Position numbers and translations under genes: made by a program. DNA of 38,436 nt from NCBI GenBank assembly GCA_016288705.1, contig JAEELB010000046.1, positions 1-38,436 on the forward strand, read 5' to 3'. Below are positions 1-7,993 of this stretch, piece by piece (the stretch's first letter is position 1; every line of letters starts with the position of its first letter). The stretch comes from Lachnospiraceae bacterium (GTDB taxonomy: Bacteria > Bacillota > Clostridia > Lachnospirales > Lachnospiraceae). The notes under the pieces are model-generated. The model was not told where the DNA came from. It ran no database searches and worked only from the letters and a program-made list of their open reading frames with translations.

Positions 1-2226
1 GGCAGTGGCAAATCGCTATCGATGGTCTTTTACGCCCACCTTCTGCAGGAGGCTTTGGACAGCCCAACCATCGTTGTGCTGACCGACCGTAATGACCTTG
101 ACGATCAGCTTTTCGGGCAGTTCGCCAAGTGTAAGGACTTCCTGCGTCAGGAGCCGATGCACGCCGAGAGCCGGGAGCATCTGAAATCCCTGCTTGACGG
201 CAGACAGGCAAACGGCATCATTTTTACCACGATGCAGAAATTCGAGGAGTCCCACGAGCCTCTTTCCGAGCGCAGGAACATCGTTGTAATGGCTGACGAA
301 GCTCATCGCGGGCAGTATGGATTAAAGGAAAAAGTTGATGCCGAGACTGGTAAAATAAAGATCGGCACAGCCCGTATTATACGTAACAGCCTCCCGAACG
401 CTACATACATCGGATTTACGGGTACCCCTATTTCCATGAAGGACAGAAGTACCCGCGAGGTCTTCGGTGACTATATCGATGTTTACGATATGACTCAGGC
501 CGTCGAGGATGGAGCTACCCGTCCTGTTTATTACGAGAGCCGCGTCATCAAACTGAAACTGGATGAAGAAACTCTGCGCATGATTGATACAGAGTACGAA
601 ATCATGGCGAACAATGCTGATCCCGAAGTGGTGGCAAAGAGCAAGAAAGAACTCGGTCAGATGGAGGCAATCCTCGGAAACGATCAGACCATCGCTTCCC
701 TTGTGGATGATATCCTTGATCACTATGAGAATTACCGTGCGGACTTGCTTACGGGCAAAGCTATGATTGTGGCATATTCCCGTGCCATCGCCATGAAGAT
801 TTACAATCGTATCCTTCAGTTGCGCCCATCCTGGACGGAAAAGGTTGCTGTCGTTATGACGGAGAGCAACAAAGACCCGGAGGAATGGCGTGCAGTCATC
901 GGAAATAAACGCCACAAGGATGACCTTGCTAAGAAATTCAAAGACAATAACAGTCCTTTGAAGATCGCAATCGTGGTCGATATGTGGCTGACGGGCTTTG
1001 ACGTTCCGTCCCTTGCGACCATGTATGTTTATAAGCCGATGCAGGGATATAACCTGATGCAGGCTATCGCTCGTGTAAACCGTGTATTCGCCGATAAAGA
1101 AGGCGGTCTTGTTGTCGATTATGTCGGCATTGCCTCAGCTCTGAAAGAAGCGATGAACGATTACACTTCCCGCGACAAAAAGAACTATGGTGATACCAAT
1201 GTTGCAAAGGTGGCTTATCCGAAGTTTCTTGAGAAGCTGTCTATTTGCCGCGATTTGTTCCACGGCTACGATTATTCTAAGTTCACAACCGGAACTGACC
1301 TGGAACGCTCCAAGGCTATCAGCGGTGCGGTCAACTTCATCGTTGGTGTTGATAAGGAACGGGAGCGCGAGGACTTCCTGAAAGAATCCCTGCTTATGCG
1401 TCAGGCTTTGTCGCTGTGTTCTTCTCTGGCTGAAGAGTCTCTGCGTATCGAAGCTGCATTCTTTGAATCTGTCCGTGTCCTCGTTATGAGGCTCATGAAT
1501 CAGGGTGAAGGAAAGAAAATCTCTCTGCCGGAAATGAACGCACGGATCAATGCTCTGTTAGAGCAGAGCATAAAATCGAGCGGCGTTATCAATCTGTTCT
1601 CTGATGTGAATGGCGACTTCTCACTGTTCGATCCGAAGTTCCTTGAAGAGATCGGCAAGATGAAGGAAAAGAATCTCGCCGTGGAACTGTTGAAAAAGCT
1701 AATCTCCGAGCAGGTCATCATTTACAAGAGAACGAATGTAGTCAAATCGGAAAAGTTCAGTGAGATCATCCAACAGGCCATGAACCGTTACCTCAACGGT
1801 ATGCTTACCAACGAGCAGGTCATCGAGGAACTGTTGAATCTGGCAAAGCAGATACAGGCGGCTCAGAAGGAAGGCGAGCAACTTGGTCTTACTGCTGATG
1901 AGTTGGCATTCTATGATGCTTTGACGAAACCACAGGCAATTAAAGACTTCTATGAGAATGAAGAATTGATTGCTATTACAAAGGAATTAGCCGAAGCGCT
2001 CCGCAATAATCGAACCATTGACTGGCAGAAACGCGACTCAGCTAGGGCAAAGATGCGGATGATGATAAAGAAACTCTTGAAGAAGCACAAGTATCCGCCG
2101 GAGGGGATGGATGATGCCGTGCAGACGGTGATGCTTCAGTGTGAGTTGTGGACGGACAACAACGATATGAGTGGTCGGGTTGAGGCTTATGCAAATAGAT
2201 TGGGACAATATACCTCTACGGAATAA
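1..2226 (+). CDS. hsdR: Type I restriction endonuclease R subunit (HsdR), 5'-truncated by the window edge
   Basis: This is the ATP-dependent translocase and cleavage subunit of a type I restriction-modification complex, which acts with HsdM and HsdS on unmodified DNA. The frame is open from base 1 and begins inside helicase motif I, reading GSGKS. Further SF2 motifs follow: a DEAH box (MADEAHRG, near base 290), motif III FTGTP (near 415), the TGFD region (near 990), and motif [12 protein letters not shown] (near 1060). About 740 codons are present, ending in a long helical C-terminal region typical of HsdR. The N-terminal PD-(D/E)XK nuclease domain and hsdM/hsdS must lie upstream, outside the window. 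Base composition is more AT-rich than the genes after 2900, which fits an acquired island. Family assignment is secure. Whether the complete system is functional cannot be judged from here. Confidence 0.95.
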   Translation, partial: GSGKSLSMVFYAHLLQEALDSPTIVVLTDRNDLDDQLFGQFAKCKDFLRQEPMHAESREHLKSLLDGRQANGIIFTTMQKFEESHEPLSERRNIVVMADEAHRGQYGLKEKVDAETGKIKIGTARIIRNSLPNATYIGFTGTPISMKDRSTREVFGDYIDVYDMTQAVEDGATRPVYYESRVIKLKLDEETLRMIDTEYEIMANNADPEVVAKSKKELGQMEAILGNDQTIASLVDDILDHYENYRADLLTGKAMIVAYSRAIAMKIYNRILQLRPSWTEKVAVVMTESNKDPEEWRAVIGNKRHKDDLAKKFKDNNSPLKIAIVVDMWLTGFDVPSLATMYVYKPMQGYNLMQAIARVNRVFADKEGGLVVDYVGIASALKEAMNDYTSRDKKNYGDTNVAKVAYPKFLEKLSICRDLFHGYDYSKFTTGTDLERSKAISGAVNFIVGVDKEREREDFLKESLLMRQALSLCSSLAEESLRIEAAFFESVRVLVMRLMNQGEGKKISLPEMNARINALLEQSIKSSGVINLFSDVNGDFSLFDPKFLEEIGKMKEKNLAVELLKKLISEQVIIYKRTNVVKSEKFSEIIQQAMNRYLNGMLTNEQVIEELLNLAKQIQAAQKEGEQLGLTADELAFYDALTKPQAIKDFYENEELIAITKELAEALRNNRTIDWQKRDSARAKMRMMIKKLLKKHKYPPEGMDDAVQTVMLQCELWTDNNDMSGRVEAYANRLGQYTSTE

Positions 2227-2360
2227 TATTATGAGATTGGTACAGATCAAACTATAACGCATGCAGGAATTCAAGGGGGGATAATAGTGCAACAAAAATG
2301 ATATGATTGGCATGCAGATAACAGTCTGGAATTTGTATCATTGAAAAAGGGTGAGGGAGT

Positions 2361-2684
2361 ATGAAAAACAGCACAATTAGTGCAAATGGCGTTGAAATCC
2401 GTTTGTATGGGGATGTTATGAATGAGGAAGCATATATTTCTCTGACAGACATTGCCAAATATAAGAACAGCGATGATCCGCGTGTGGTTATCTCCAATTG
2501 GATGAGCTCCTATTCGACGATTGATTATCTCGCAATGTGGGAAGGATTATATAACCCGGATTTTAACCGTATGGAATTCCAGACGGTTAGAAGTGAGCCG
2601 GGGAGATTGGTTATGACACCTACTCAGTGGATAGAGAAAATGAATGCCATGCAAGTGTTTTATAAAAAAAGAAGATTTCTTTAA
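2361..2684 (+). pseudogene. Truncated KilA-N domain protein
   Basis: The 107-residue product matches the front of a KilA-N domain (for example EAYISLTDIAKYKNSDDP, then a WMSSYSTIDYLAMWE region and a TPTQWIEKMNAM segment). KilA-N is a DNA-binding-type domain found in phage proteins and in proteins encoded beside restriction systems. Full-length chromosomal versions are usually well over 200 residues. Here the frame ends in an A/T-rich stretch (tataaaaaaagaag) just where the domain should continue, so it looks like a frameshifted or deleted remnant. A start at 2361 is supported by a GAGGGAG-type ribosome binding site. It lies 134 bases after hsdR on the same strand. The pseudogene call is an inference from length; a short functional protein is possible. 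Confidence 0.6.
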
Positions 2685-2959
2685 TAAAACTTTTTTTCAA
2701 AAATGAGTGAATTGTCGTGGATTAAAGAGAATTTCAAGGGCAATGGATAAAGAGAGTTCAAGCGTTGATTTCAGATCTGTTTTTTGCAGTCGCCTCCTTC
2801 GACCTTTCCTAAGGTCCGTTATCATGTTTGATTATTTACGACCCATGCCTGCCCCAAAAGCCTATGATACTGCCGGTAAGCCCCGCCGCGGTTTTTGCCG
2901 TTTCGCTTTTTATACAGTAAAATGTTGCTACAGAGGATCAATACACGGAGGACAATGAA
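2685..2959. other. Gene-poor junction between AT-rich island and GC-richer core
   Basis: I see no convincing gene here. An 83-codon open frame (2707-2958) has no family resemblance and no ribosome binding site. Composition changes from AT-rich to GC-rich within this stretch. The last 65 bases hold the promoter of the next operon. No terminal inverted repeats, att-like duplications or tRNA end are visible, so an element boundary is suggested only by composition. Confidence 0.4.
2895..2923 (+). promoter_or_regulatory. Sigma-70-type promoter of the small membrane protein/GTPase operon
   Basis: TTGCCG at 2895-2900 and TAAAAT at 2918-2923 are separated by 17 bases. Transcription would start near 2930, about 30 bases before the start codon at 2960. 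Confidence 0.55.
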
Positions 2960-3172
2960 ATGACGAAGGAAAAAAGAACTGGGTTGAATGCCGGGAACGT
3001 GCTTGTCGTGATCGGGGTTGCCCTGGTGGGGGTGCTGGTGATCGCGCCTCTTCTGAAAAAGATAAGCAACAGGGTTTACAGATCCGGGTCCAGGACGACC
3101 GAACGGGACTTCATCGACAATGAGCCGGTGATCGTAAGGAAGGACGGGGAAAGAGGAGAAGAGGAAAGATGA
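2960..3172 (+). CDS. Small single-pass membrane protein, coupled to GTPase
   Basis: This 70-residue protein has a short basic N-terminus, one hydrophobic segment (about residues 13-33, VLVVIGVALVGVLVIAPLL) and a charged, probably cytoplasmic tail ending in an Arg/Glu-rich stretch. A GGAGG site lies 8 bases before the ATG. Its TGA stop overlaps the ATG of the GTPase in an ATGA arrangement, so the two are translationally coupled and probably work together. A membrane anchor or partner for the GTPase is a reasonable inference. No named family is recognised. Confidence 0.7.
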   Translation: MTKEKRTGLNAGNVLVVIGVALVGVLVIAPLLKKISNRVYRSGSRTTERDFIDNEPVIVRKDGERGEEER

Positions 3173-4314
3173 CCATAGATACCGAGAAAGTTGCGGCTGA
3201 TTGCATCAATGCCATCAACGAGAGGATCAGGAATCTGAAAAACCTGAATATCATCATTGCCGGGAAGACGGGCGTTGGAAAGAGCACGCTGATCAACAGC
3301 GTGTTCAGGGAGCAGCTGGCGGAAACCGGCATGGGGAAGCCGGTGACGACTCATATGAGGAAGATCACAAAGAAAGGCTTTCCCCTGACGATCTACGATA
3401 CCAGAGGCTTCGAGCTGGGAAAGGACGCCCAGAAGGAAGTGAAGAAAGAAGTCGTGGAGACCATCCGCGAGGGACTTGCGGAGAAGGATGTGAATAAAGC
3501 CATCCATTGTATCTGGTATTGCATAAACACCGCCTCCAACAGGATAGAACCGGAGGAGATCGAATGGCTGAGAGATTTCTCCGAAGAAAACAGGGTCATC
3601 CAGGTTCCCGTGATCATCGTGCTCACTCAGGCCTTTTCGAAGAAAAAGGCCGATGAGATGAGGAAGGCCATCCTGGATGAGAATCTCGACGTTGTCCAGG
3701 TGGTGTCGGTGCTGGCAGAAGACTACGAAATAGACGAGGATTATGTCGTCAAAGCCTATGGCCTGGATCTGTTGATAAGAGTCATGTCCGAGTCTCTGCC
3801 GGATGAACTTCAGGATACATTGCAGAATGTCCAGAAAGCGTCTCTTGAAGAAAAAAAACGACACGCACAGGCGGTAGTGGCCACGGCGACGGCAGCGGCG
3901 ATAGCTGAGGGCGCAACCCCTATTCCGCTTGCCGACTGTGCGGTGCTCATTCCCACCCAGGTCGCCATGATCGCATCCATTACTGCGCTTTTCGGGCTGG
4001 ATGTAAGTAAGAGCATCATCATGGGATTCATCTCGTCGACTATCGGGACAAGCGGCGCCACGGTTCTCGGGAAAACCGTGGTATCCAGCATCCTCAAGTT
4101 CGTTCCGGGAGTGGGATCCGCCGCCGGGAGCGCCATATCCGGAGCGACGGCGGGGCTCATCACCACCGCTTTGGGGGAGACTTATATCCTGATCATGGTA
4201 GCCGTGTTCAAGGGCGACATGAATATGAACGATCTGGAAACGAAAGCAGGAAAGGAAAAGGTGAAGCAGCTGTTTAAAGAGCGGCTTAAACTGGGTAAAG
4301 GATCGGCGGAATGA
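3169..4314 (+). CDS. P-loop GTPase with C-terminal DUF697 domain
   Basis: The 381-residue product is a TRAFAC/Era-like GTPase followed by a DUF697-type region. The G1 loop GKTGVGKST is at residues 32-40, the Thr-rich switch at about 60, and the G3 motif DTRG at 77-80. The usual G4 (N/T)KxD is degenerate, reading TQAF at about 153-156, so guanine specificity may be altered. Residues from about 225 on form a helical, glycine- and alanine-rich region (IAEGATPIPLADCAVLIP and onward) matching DUF697, which can associate with membranes. Its start overlaps the stop of the small membrane protein gene. The precise role is unknown; related proteins are often linked to envelope or stress functions, which is only a family-level hint. 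Confidence 0.85.
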   Translation: MTIDTEKVAADCINAINERIRNLKNLNIIIAGKTGVGKSTLINSVFREQLAETGMGKPVTTHMRKITKKGFPLTIYDTRGFELGKDAQKEVKKEVVETIREGLAEKDVNKAIHCIWYCINTASNRIEPEEIEWLRDFSEENRVIQVPVIIVLTQAFSKKKADEMRKAILDENLDVVQVVSVLAEDYEIDEDYVVKAYGLDLLIRVMSESLPDELQDTLQNVQKASLEEKKRHAQAVVATATAAAIAEGATPIPLADCAVLIPTQVAMIASITALFGLDVSKSIIMGFISSTIGTSGATVLGKTVVSSILKFVPGVGSAAGSAISGATAGLITTALGETYILIMVAVFKGDMNMNDLETKAGKEKVKQLFKERLKLGKGSAE

Positions 4315-4378
4315 CGTACTGAAGAGACCGCCGGATCCGCAGAGCTTAAGGGTCGGGTGATGTCCGGGGAAAATGCCT

Positions 4379-4399
4379 GGCCCGCGGGGTGCGCGGGCC
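4379..4399 (-). terminator. GC-rich hairpin between convergent genes
   Basis: GGCCCGCG (4379-4386) pairs perfectly with CGCGGGCC (4392-4399) around a 5-base loop. On the minus strand it lies just past the ABC-F stop codon and is followed by AGGCATTTTCC, a short U-tract. It may serve the ABC-F gene and block readthrough from the GTPase gene. The weak U-tract keeps the call tentative. Confidence 0.5.
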
Positions 4400-4412
4400 G
4401 CCCGGTTCACTG

Positions 4413-6050
4413 TCAGTTCGTGTCTTCGTCGTTTGCGTTGGTGTAGACGTAGCGCTTCCTCGCGTCGGCGTCGGCCTCCAGATATTCGTCGTAGGTGGTG
4501 ACCTTGTCGATCAGGGTGCCGTCGGGAAGGATCTCCATTATGCGGTTCGCCGTGGTCTGGACCACCTGATGGTCCCTGCAGGAGAAGAGTTCGACCCCCG
4601 GGAATTTGATCATTCCCTGGTTCAGGGCTGTTATCGATTCCATGTCCAGGTGGTTTGTGGGTTCGTCGAAGATCAGCACGTTCGCCTTGCTTATCATCAT
4701 CTTTGACAGCATGCAGCGCACTCTCTCGCCTCCGGAGAGAACGCTCAGGCGCTTGATCCCGTCTTCCCCGGAGAAGAGCATCCTCCCGAGGAAACCTCTC
4801 ACGTAGGTCACGTCCTTCTCGTCGGAGTAGCCCGTGAGCCATTCGGTGATGGTGTAGTCGGATTTGAACTCCTCCGAACTGTCAAAGGGGAAATAAGCCC
4901 TGGAGGTGGTTATGCCCCACTTGTAAACCCCGCTGTCCGGCTCGTCCTCCTCCATGAGTATCCTGAAGAGGGCGGTCTTCGCGTTTTCGTTGGAGCCTAC
5001 GAAGGCTATCTTATCGCCCTTATTTACCACAAAGGAGATATTGTCCAGCACCTTCTCGCCGTTGATGGTCTTGCTCAGGTTTTCAACGGTCAGTACCTCG
5101 TTTCCGATCTCGCGCTCGGGACGGAAGTCGATGTAGGGGTATTTCCTGCTGGAGGGCCTTATGTCTTCCAGCTCTATCTTTTCCAGGGCCCGCTTCCGGC
5201 TGGTGGCCTGCTTTGCCTTGGAAGCGTTGGCAGAGAAGCGGGAGATGAATTCCTTCAGTTCCTTTATCTGCTCTTCCTTTTTCTTATTTGCTTCCTTCTT
5301 CTGCTGGAGGATCAGCTGGCTGGACTCGTACCAGAAATCGTAGTTCCCTGAATAGAGCTGGATCTTGCCGTAGTCGATGTCCGCGGTGTGAGTGCAGACT
5401 TTATTCAGGAAATATCTGTCGTGGCTCACCACGATGACGGTGTTCTTGAATTCGATCAGGAATTCCTCCAGCCATTCGATGGCGTCCAGATCCAGATGGT
5501 TGGTGGGCTCATCCAGAAGCAGGATATCGGGGGAACCGAAGAGAGCCTGGGCCAGGAGCACGCGGATCTTCTGGTTTCCGTCGAGAGAGGACATGAGTTC
5601 ATGGTGGAGTGCGGGCTCGATCCCCAGTCCCGTGAGCAGGGTCTCTGCCTCGGTCTCCGCGTTCCATCCGTCCATTTCCGCGAATTCCGCCTCAAGCTCC
5701 GACGCCCTGATGCCGTCTTCGTCGGAAAAATCGGGTTTTTCGTAGATGGCGTCCTTTTCCTTCATCACCTCATACAGGTGTTTATTACCCATGATCACCG
5801 TGTCCAGTACGGTGTATTCGTCGTATTTGAAGTGATCCTGTTCCAGGAAGGAGATGCGCTCTCCCGGCGTAACGATGATCTGGCCGTTTGTGGTGTCCAG
5901 CTGTCCCGAAAGAATTTTCAGGAAGGTGGACTTCCCGGCGCCGTTAGCCCCGATTATGCCGTAACAGTTTCCCTCGGTGAATTTTATGTTCACATCCTCA
6001 AATAGTGCTTTTTTCCCTACCCTGTAGGTTACGCCTGACGCTTCGATCAT
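4413..6050 (-). CDS. ABC-F family ATP-binding protein
   Basis: The 545-residue protein has two ABC ATPase domains and no membrane segments, as in ABC-F proteins that act on ribosomes (YbiT/YkpA-like branch). Domain 1 has Walker A GANGAGKST (about residues 35-43), signature SLDGNQKIRVLLAQ and Walker B LLLDEPTNHLD. The linker at about 250-310 is charged and rich in Lys/Glu, as expected for the interdomain arm. Domain 2 has an unusual Walker A, GSNENAKTAL, signature LSGGERVRCML and IFDEPTNHLD. The Lys-Thr of the second P-loop is kept, and a related NELAKTT-type loop occurs in this Firmicutes subfamily, so this is probably not inactivation. A ribosome-associated translation factor is more likely than an antibiotic resistance protein, but this cannot be settled from sequence alone. 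Confidence 0.9.
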   Translation of the reverse strand: MIEASGVTYRVGKKALFEDVNIKFTEGNCYGIIGANGAGKSTFLKILSGQLDTTNGQIIVTPGERISFLEQDHFKYDEYTVLDTVIMGNKHLYEVMKEKDAIYEKPDFSDEDGIRASELEAEFAEMDGWNAETEAETLLTGLGIEPALHHELMSSLDGNQKIRVLLAQALFGSPDILLLDEPTNHLDLDAIEWLEEFLIEFKNTVIVVSHDRYFLNKVCTHTADIDYGKIQLYSGNYDFWYESSQLILQQKKEANKKKEEQIKELKEFISRFSANASKAKQATSRKRALEKIELEDIRPSSRKYPYIDFRPEREIGNEVLTVENLSKTINGEKVLDNISFVVNKGDKIAFVGSNENAKTALFRILMEEDEPDSGVYKWGITTSRAYFPFDSSEEFKSDYTITEWLTGYSDEKDVTYVRGFLGRMLFSGEDGIKRLSVLSGGERVRCMLSKMMISKANVLIFDEPTNHLDMESITALNQGMIKFPGVELFSCRDHQVVQTTANRIMEILPDGTLIDKVTTYDEYLEADADARKRYVYTNANDEDTN

Positions 6051-6154
6051 TATCCCGATCCTCCGTTGATCTCAGTTCCTATCGCGGCCCGCGGCTTTCG
6101 AAGTCCGGCTGAACAGCCTTTGCGGACCGCCCGGTGCCTTGTTCTGACCGGGGT

Positions 6155-6183
6155 ATTCTACAACATATTTTCCGCAAGGTCAA
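6155..6183 (-). promoter_or_regulatory. Promoter of the ABC-F gene
   Basis: On the minus strand, TTGACC (complement of 6178-6183) and TAGAAT (complement of 6155-6160) are 17 bases apart. This lies about 105 bases upstream of the ABC-F start at 6050 and is divergent from the promoter at 6235-6262. Confidence 0.6.
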
Positions 6184-6234
6184 AAATAAGCCGGGAGCGG
6201 CCGGTTTTGGCGCCCCCGGACAGGCCTCAAACCC

Positions 6235-6262
6235 TTTACAATCCTTCTGTTTATGGTATAAT
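6235..6262 (+). promoter_or_regulatory. Promoter of the cytidylate kinase-like/TAXI-TRAP operon
   Basis: TTTACA at 6235-6240 and TATAAT at 6257-6262 are 16 bases apart, and the -10 is extended (TGG before TATAAT). The start site would be near 6269, giving a leader of about 113 bases that contains the short hydrophobic frame at 6289-6378. Confidence 0.65.
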
Positions 6263-6288
6263 TTTCTGTGGCTTTCGGGCTGATCTTC

Positions 6289-6378
6289 ATGTCTTGTTTC
6301 TTAAAAACTTACAGCATTGTTGTGACTGATCTTTTTGTGATCTGTGGCGTTGTAGTTATCATTATTACGGGAGGATAA
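6289..6378 (+). CDS. Possible 29-residue hydrophobic leader or small membrane peptide
   Basis: An ATG at 6289 opens a 29-codon frame ending in TAA at 6376-6378. Its product is almost wholly hydrophobic after residue 8 (IVVTDLFVICGVVVIIITGG) and would span a membrane once. The final codons (GGA GGA TAA) form the ribosome binding site of the next gene, 3 bases before its ATG, so translation of one could affect the other. It lacks a clear ribosome binding site of its own. It could be a real small protein, a leader peptide, or chance. Confidence 0.3.
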   Translation: MSCFLKTYSIVVTDLFVICGVVVIIITGG

Positions 6379-6381
6379 CAG

Positions 6382-6987
6382 ATGGGCAATTCGGTGATAG
6401 CGATCAACAGGGAATACGGAGCGGGGGGCAGGACGCTTGCGGCTCTTCTGTCCGAAAAACTGGGAATTCCCTGGTTTGAAAAGGATTTCGTGATGAAGAC
6501 CGTGGAGGAGAGCGGTTACGAAAAGGAAGAGGTGGAGAGATCCGGCGAGGAGCTTTCCGTGGCGGGCAAGGTTCTGGACGATTTCCTGAACAGCGCCGTT
6601 TCTTATCAGAGTTCCCATGACGCCATTTTTGAGGCGGAAAAGAAGGTGGTCCTGGAACTTGCTGAAAAGCCCTGTATCATCGTGGGGCGGTGCGCGGGCC
6701 AGATCCTTCAGGAGAACGGAAAGGATGTGATAAGCATCTTCCTCCGGGCGCCCATCGAACACAGGCTGAAAAGGGCCGCGGAACTGGCGGAGAACGGTGA
6801 GGAAAAGCTTGAAAAATTCGTGGAGGAGCGGGACAGAAGGCGCAACACCTTCTGCAAACTCCACACGGGGCGTGAGATCACAGATTCGTCCATGTACACA
6901 TTGTGCTTTGATGTGAGCAAGGTCAGCATTCCCACCTGCGCTGAGATCATAGAGAAAGTAGTGAAGGAGAGAGAGAATGAAGCATAA
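6382..6987 (+). CDS. Cytidylate kinase-like family protein
   Basis: This 201-residue P-loop kinase resembles the Cytidylate_kin2 family. The phosphate-binding region reads REYGAGGRTLAALLSEKLGI (about residues 10-29), followed by an FEKDFV element and a conserved IVGRCAGQIL (about 95-104) and LRAPIEHRL (about 115-123). It is not the housekeeping Cmk, which has a different N-terminal P-loop (GPxGxGKS); real substrates of this branch are poorly known. The GGAGG site is directly upstream. It overlaps the next gene by 11 bases, so it is co-translated with a TAXI-TRAP transporter. That linkage hints at phosphorylation of an imported compound, but this is inference. Confidence 0.85.
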   Translation: MGNSVIAINREYGAGGRTLAALLSEKLGIPWFEKDFVMKTVEESGYEKEEVERSGEELSVAGKVLDDFLNSAVSYQSSHDAIFEAEKKVVLELAEKPCIIVGRCAGQILQENGKDVISIFLRAPIEHRLKRAAELAENGEEKLEKFVEERDRRRNTFCKLHTGREITDSSMYTLCFDVSKVSIPTCAEIIEKVVKERENEA

Positions 6988-7942
6988 GATATCCCGCCTG
7001 ATCATCACAGGTATAATTTCCGTGAGCATGCTTGCGCTGTCGGGCTGCGGCGGACAGAGAATGATGATGGGAACCGGAGGGACCGCGGGCACCTATTACG
7101 CCTTCGGCGGCGTCCTTTCCCAGTACATGAACACCTACACAGACTATAAGGTGACGGCGGTTTCAACCGCCGCATCAAAAGCCAATATCCAGAGCATAGG
7201 AGACGGGGACTATCAGATGGGCTTTACCCAATCCGACGTTATGAGCTATGCCTGGGAGGGCAGCAAGTCCTTTGAGTCCGACGGGCCCAGCAGGGATTTC
7301 CGCGTTATGGGGGCTCTCTATGCTGAGACCATACAGCTCATCACCATGAAGGAAGAGATAAAGAGCGTTTACGACCTGAAGGGCAGGAGCGTATCTATCG
7401 GAGCCCCGGGTTCCGGAGTGTACTTCAACGCCATGGACGTGCTTGAAGCCGCGGATCTGACTCTGAAGGATATCAAGCCCCAGTACCAGAGCTTTGACGA
7501 CAGTAAGGAGGCTCTGAAGGACGGACAGATAGACGCTGCCTTTATCGTTGCGGGAGCGCCCACCTCGGCCATCACGGAGCTTGCCACCACCAACGGCGTT
7601 TATATCATCCCGGTGGACGGGGAACTGAGGGAGAAGATAATGACGATCTGCCCCTATTACGCACCGCTGCAGATCCCTGCGGATACCTATCCGGGACAGC
7701 CCGAGGCGATAGAGACCATAACCATAAAGGCGACTCTCATCGTGGATGCGGATCTCGATGAAGAGACCGTGTACCAGCTGACGAAAGCGATATTCGATCA
7801 TGCCCCGGAGATCAGTCAGGAGAACGCAAAGGGAGCGGAGCTGTCCGTGGAGAACGCGACTTCCGGAATAACGGTCCCCTTCCATGCGGGCGCTGCCAGG
7901 TATTTTGCGGAGCAGGGAGTAAAGGTGGATACTGAGGAGTGA
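6977..7942 (+). CDS. TAXI family TRAP transporter solute-binding lipoprotein
   Basis: The 321-residue protein starts with a lipoprotein signal, with lipobox LALSGC and the lipidated Cys at 24. The TAXI family signature follows at once: MGTGGTAGTYYAFGGVL (about 31-47) and later VSIGAPGSGVYFNAMDVLE and DGQIDAAFIVAGAP. It would capture a solute outside the membrane and deliver it to the TRAP permease encoded next. TAXI proteins bind small organic acids or amino acids such as glutamate in known cases; the ligand here cannot be read off. The start at 6977 is preceded by AAGGAGAGAGAG and lies inside the end of the kinase-like gene. The permease gene follows after 51 bases containing a hairpin. Confidence 0.93.
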   Translation: MKHKISRLIITGIISVSMLALSGCGGQRMMMGTGGTAGTYYAFGGVLSQYMNTYTDYKVTAVSTAASKANIQSIGDGDYQMGFTQSDVMSYAWEGSKSFESDGPSRDFRVMGALYAETIQLITMKEEIKSVYDLKGRSVSIGAPGSGVYFNAMDVLEAADLTLKDIKPQYQSFDDSKEALKDGQIDAAFIVAGAPTSAITELATTNGVYIIPVDGELREKIMTICPYYAPLQIPADTYPGQPEAIETITIKATLIVDADLDEETVYQLTKAIFDHAPEISQENAKGAELSVENATSGITVPFHAGAARYFAEQGVKVDTEE

Positions 7943-7948
7943 GGAATT

Positions 7949-7977
7949 CGCCGTCCCGGACGGATAAACGGACGGCG
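7949..7977 (+). promoter_or_regulatory. Intercistronic hairpin between solute-binding protein and permease
   Basis: CGCCGTCC (7949-7956) pairs with GGACGGCG (7970-7977) around a 13-base loop. No U-tract follows. Such hairpins between binding-protein and permease genes often protect the upstream mRNA so that the binding protein is made in excess. The role here is inferred. Confidence 0.4.
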
Positions 7978-7993
7978 GTAAGGAGATAACGGA

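Noticed and set aside
2707..2958. 83-codon open frame
   Set aside because: No ribosome binding site, no recognisable family, and it spans a composition change and the next promoter.
3076..4842. 588-codon minus-strand frame antisense to the GTPase gene
   Set aside because: Low-complexity Arg/Asp/His-rich product typical of a shadow frame; the sense gene has clear motifs.
4960..5020. Inactivated second ATPase site in the ABC-F protein
   Set aside because: The NENAKTAL loop keeps Lys-Thr and resembles the usual variant of this Firmicutes subfamily.
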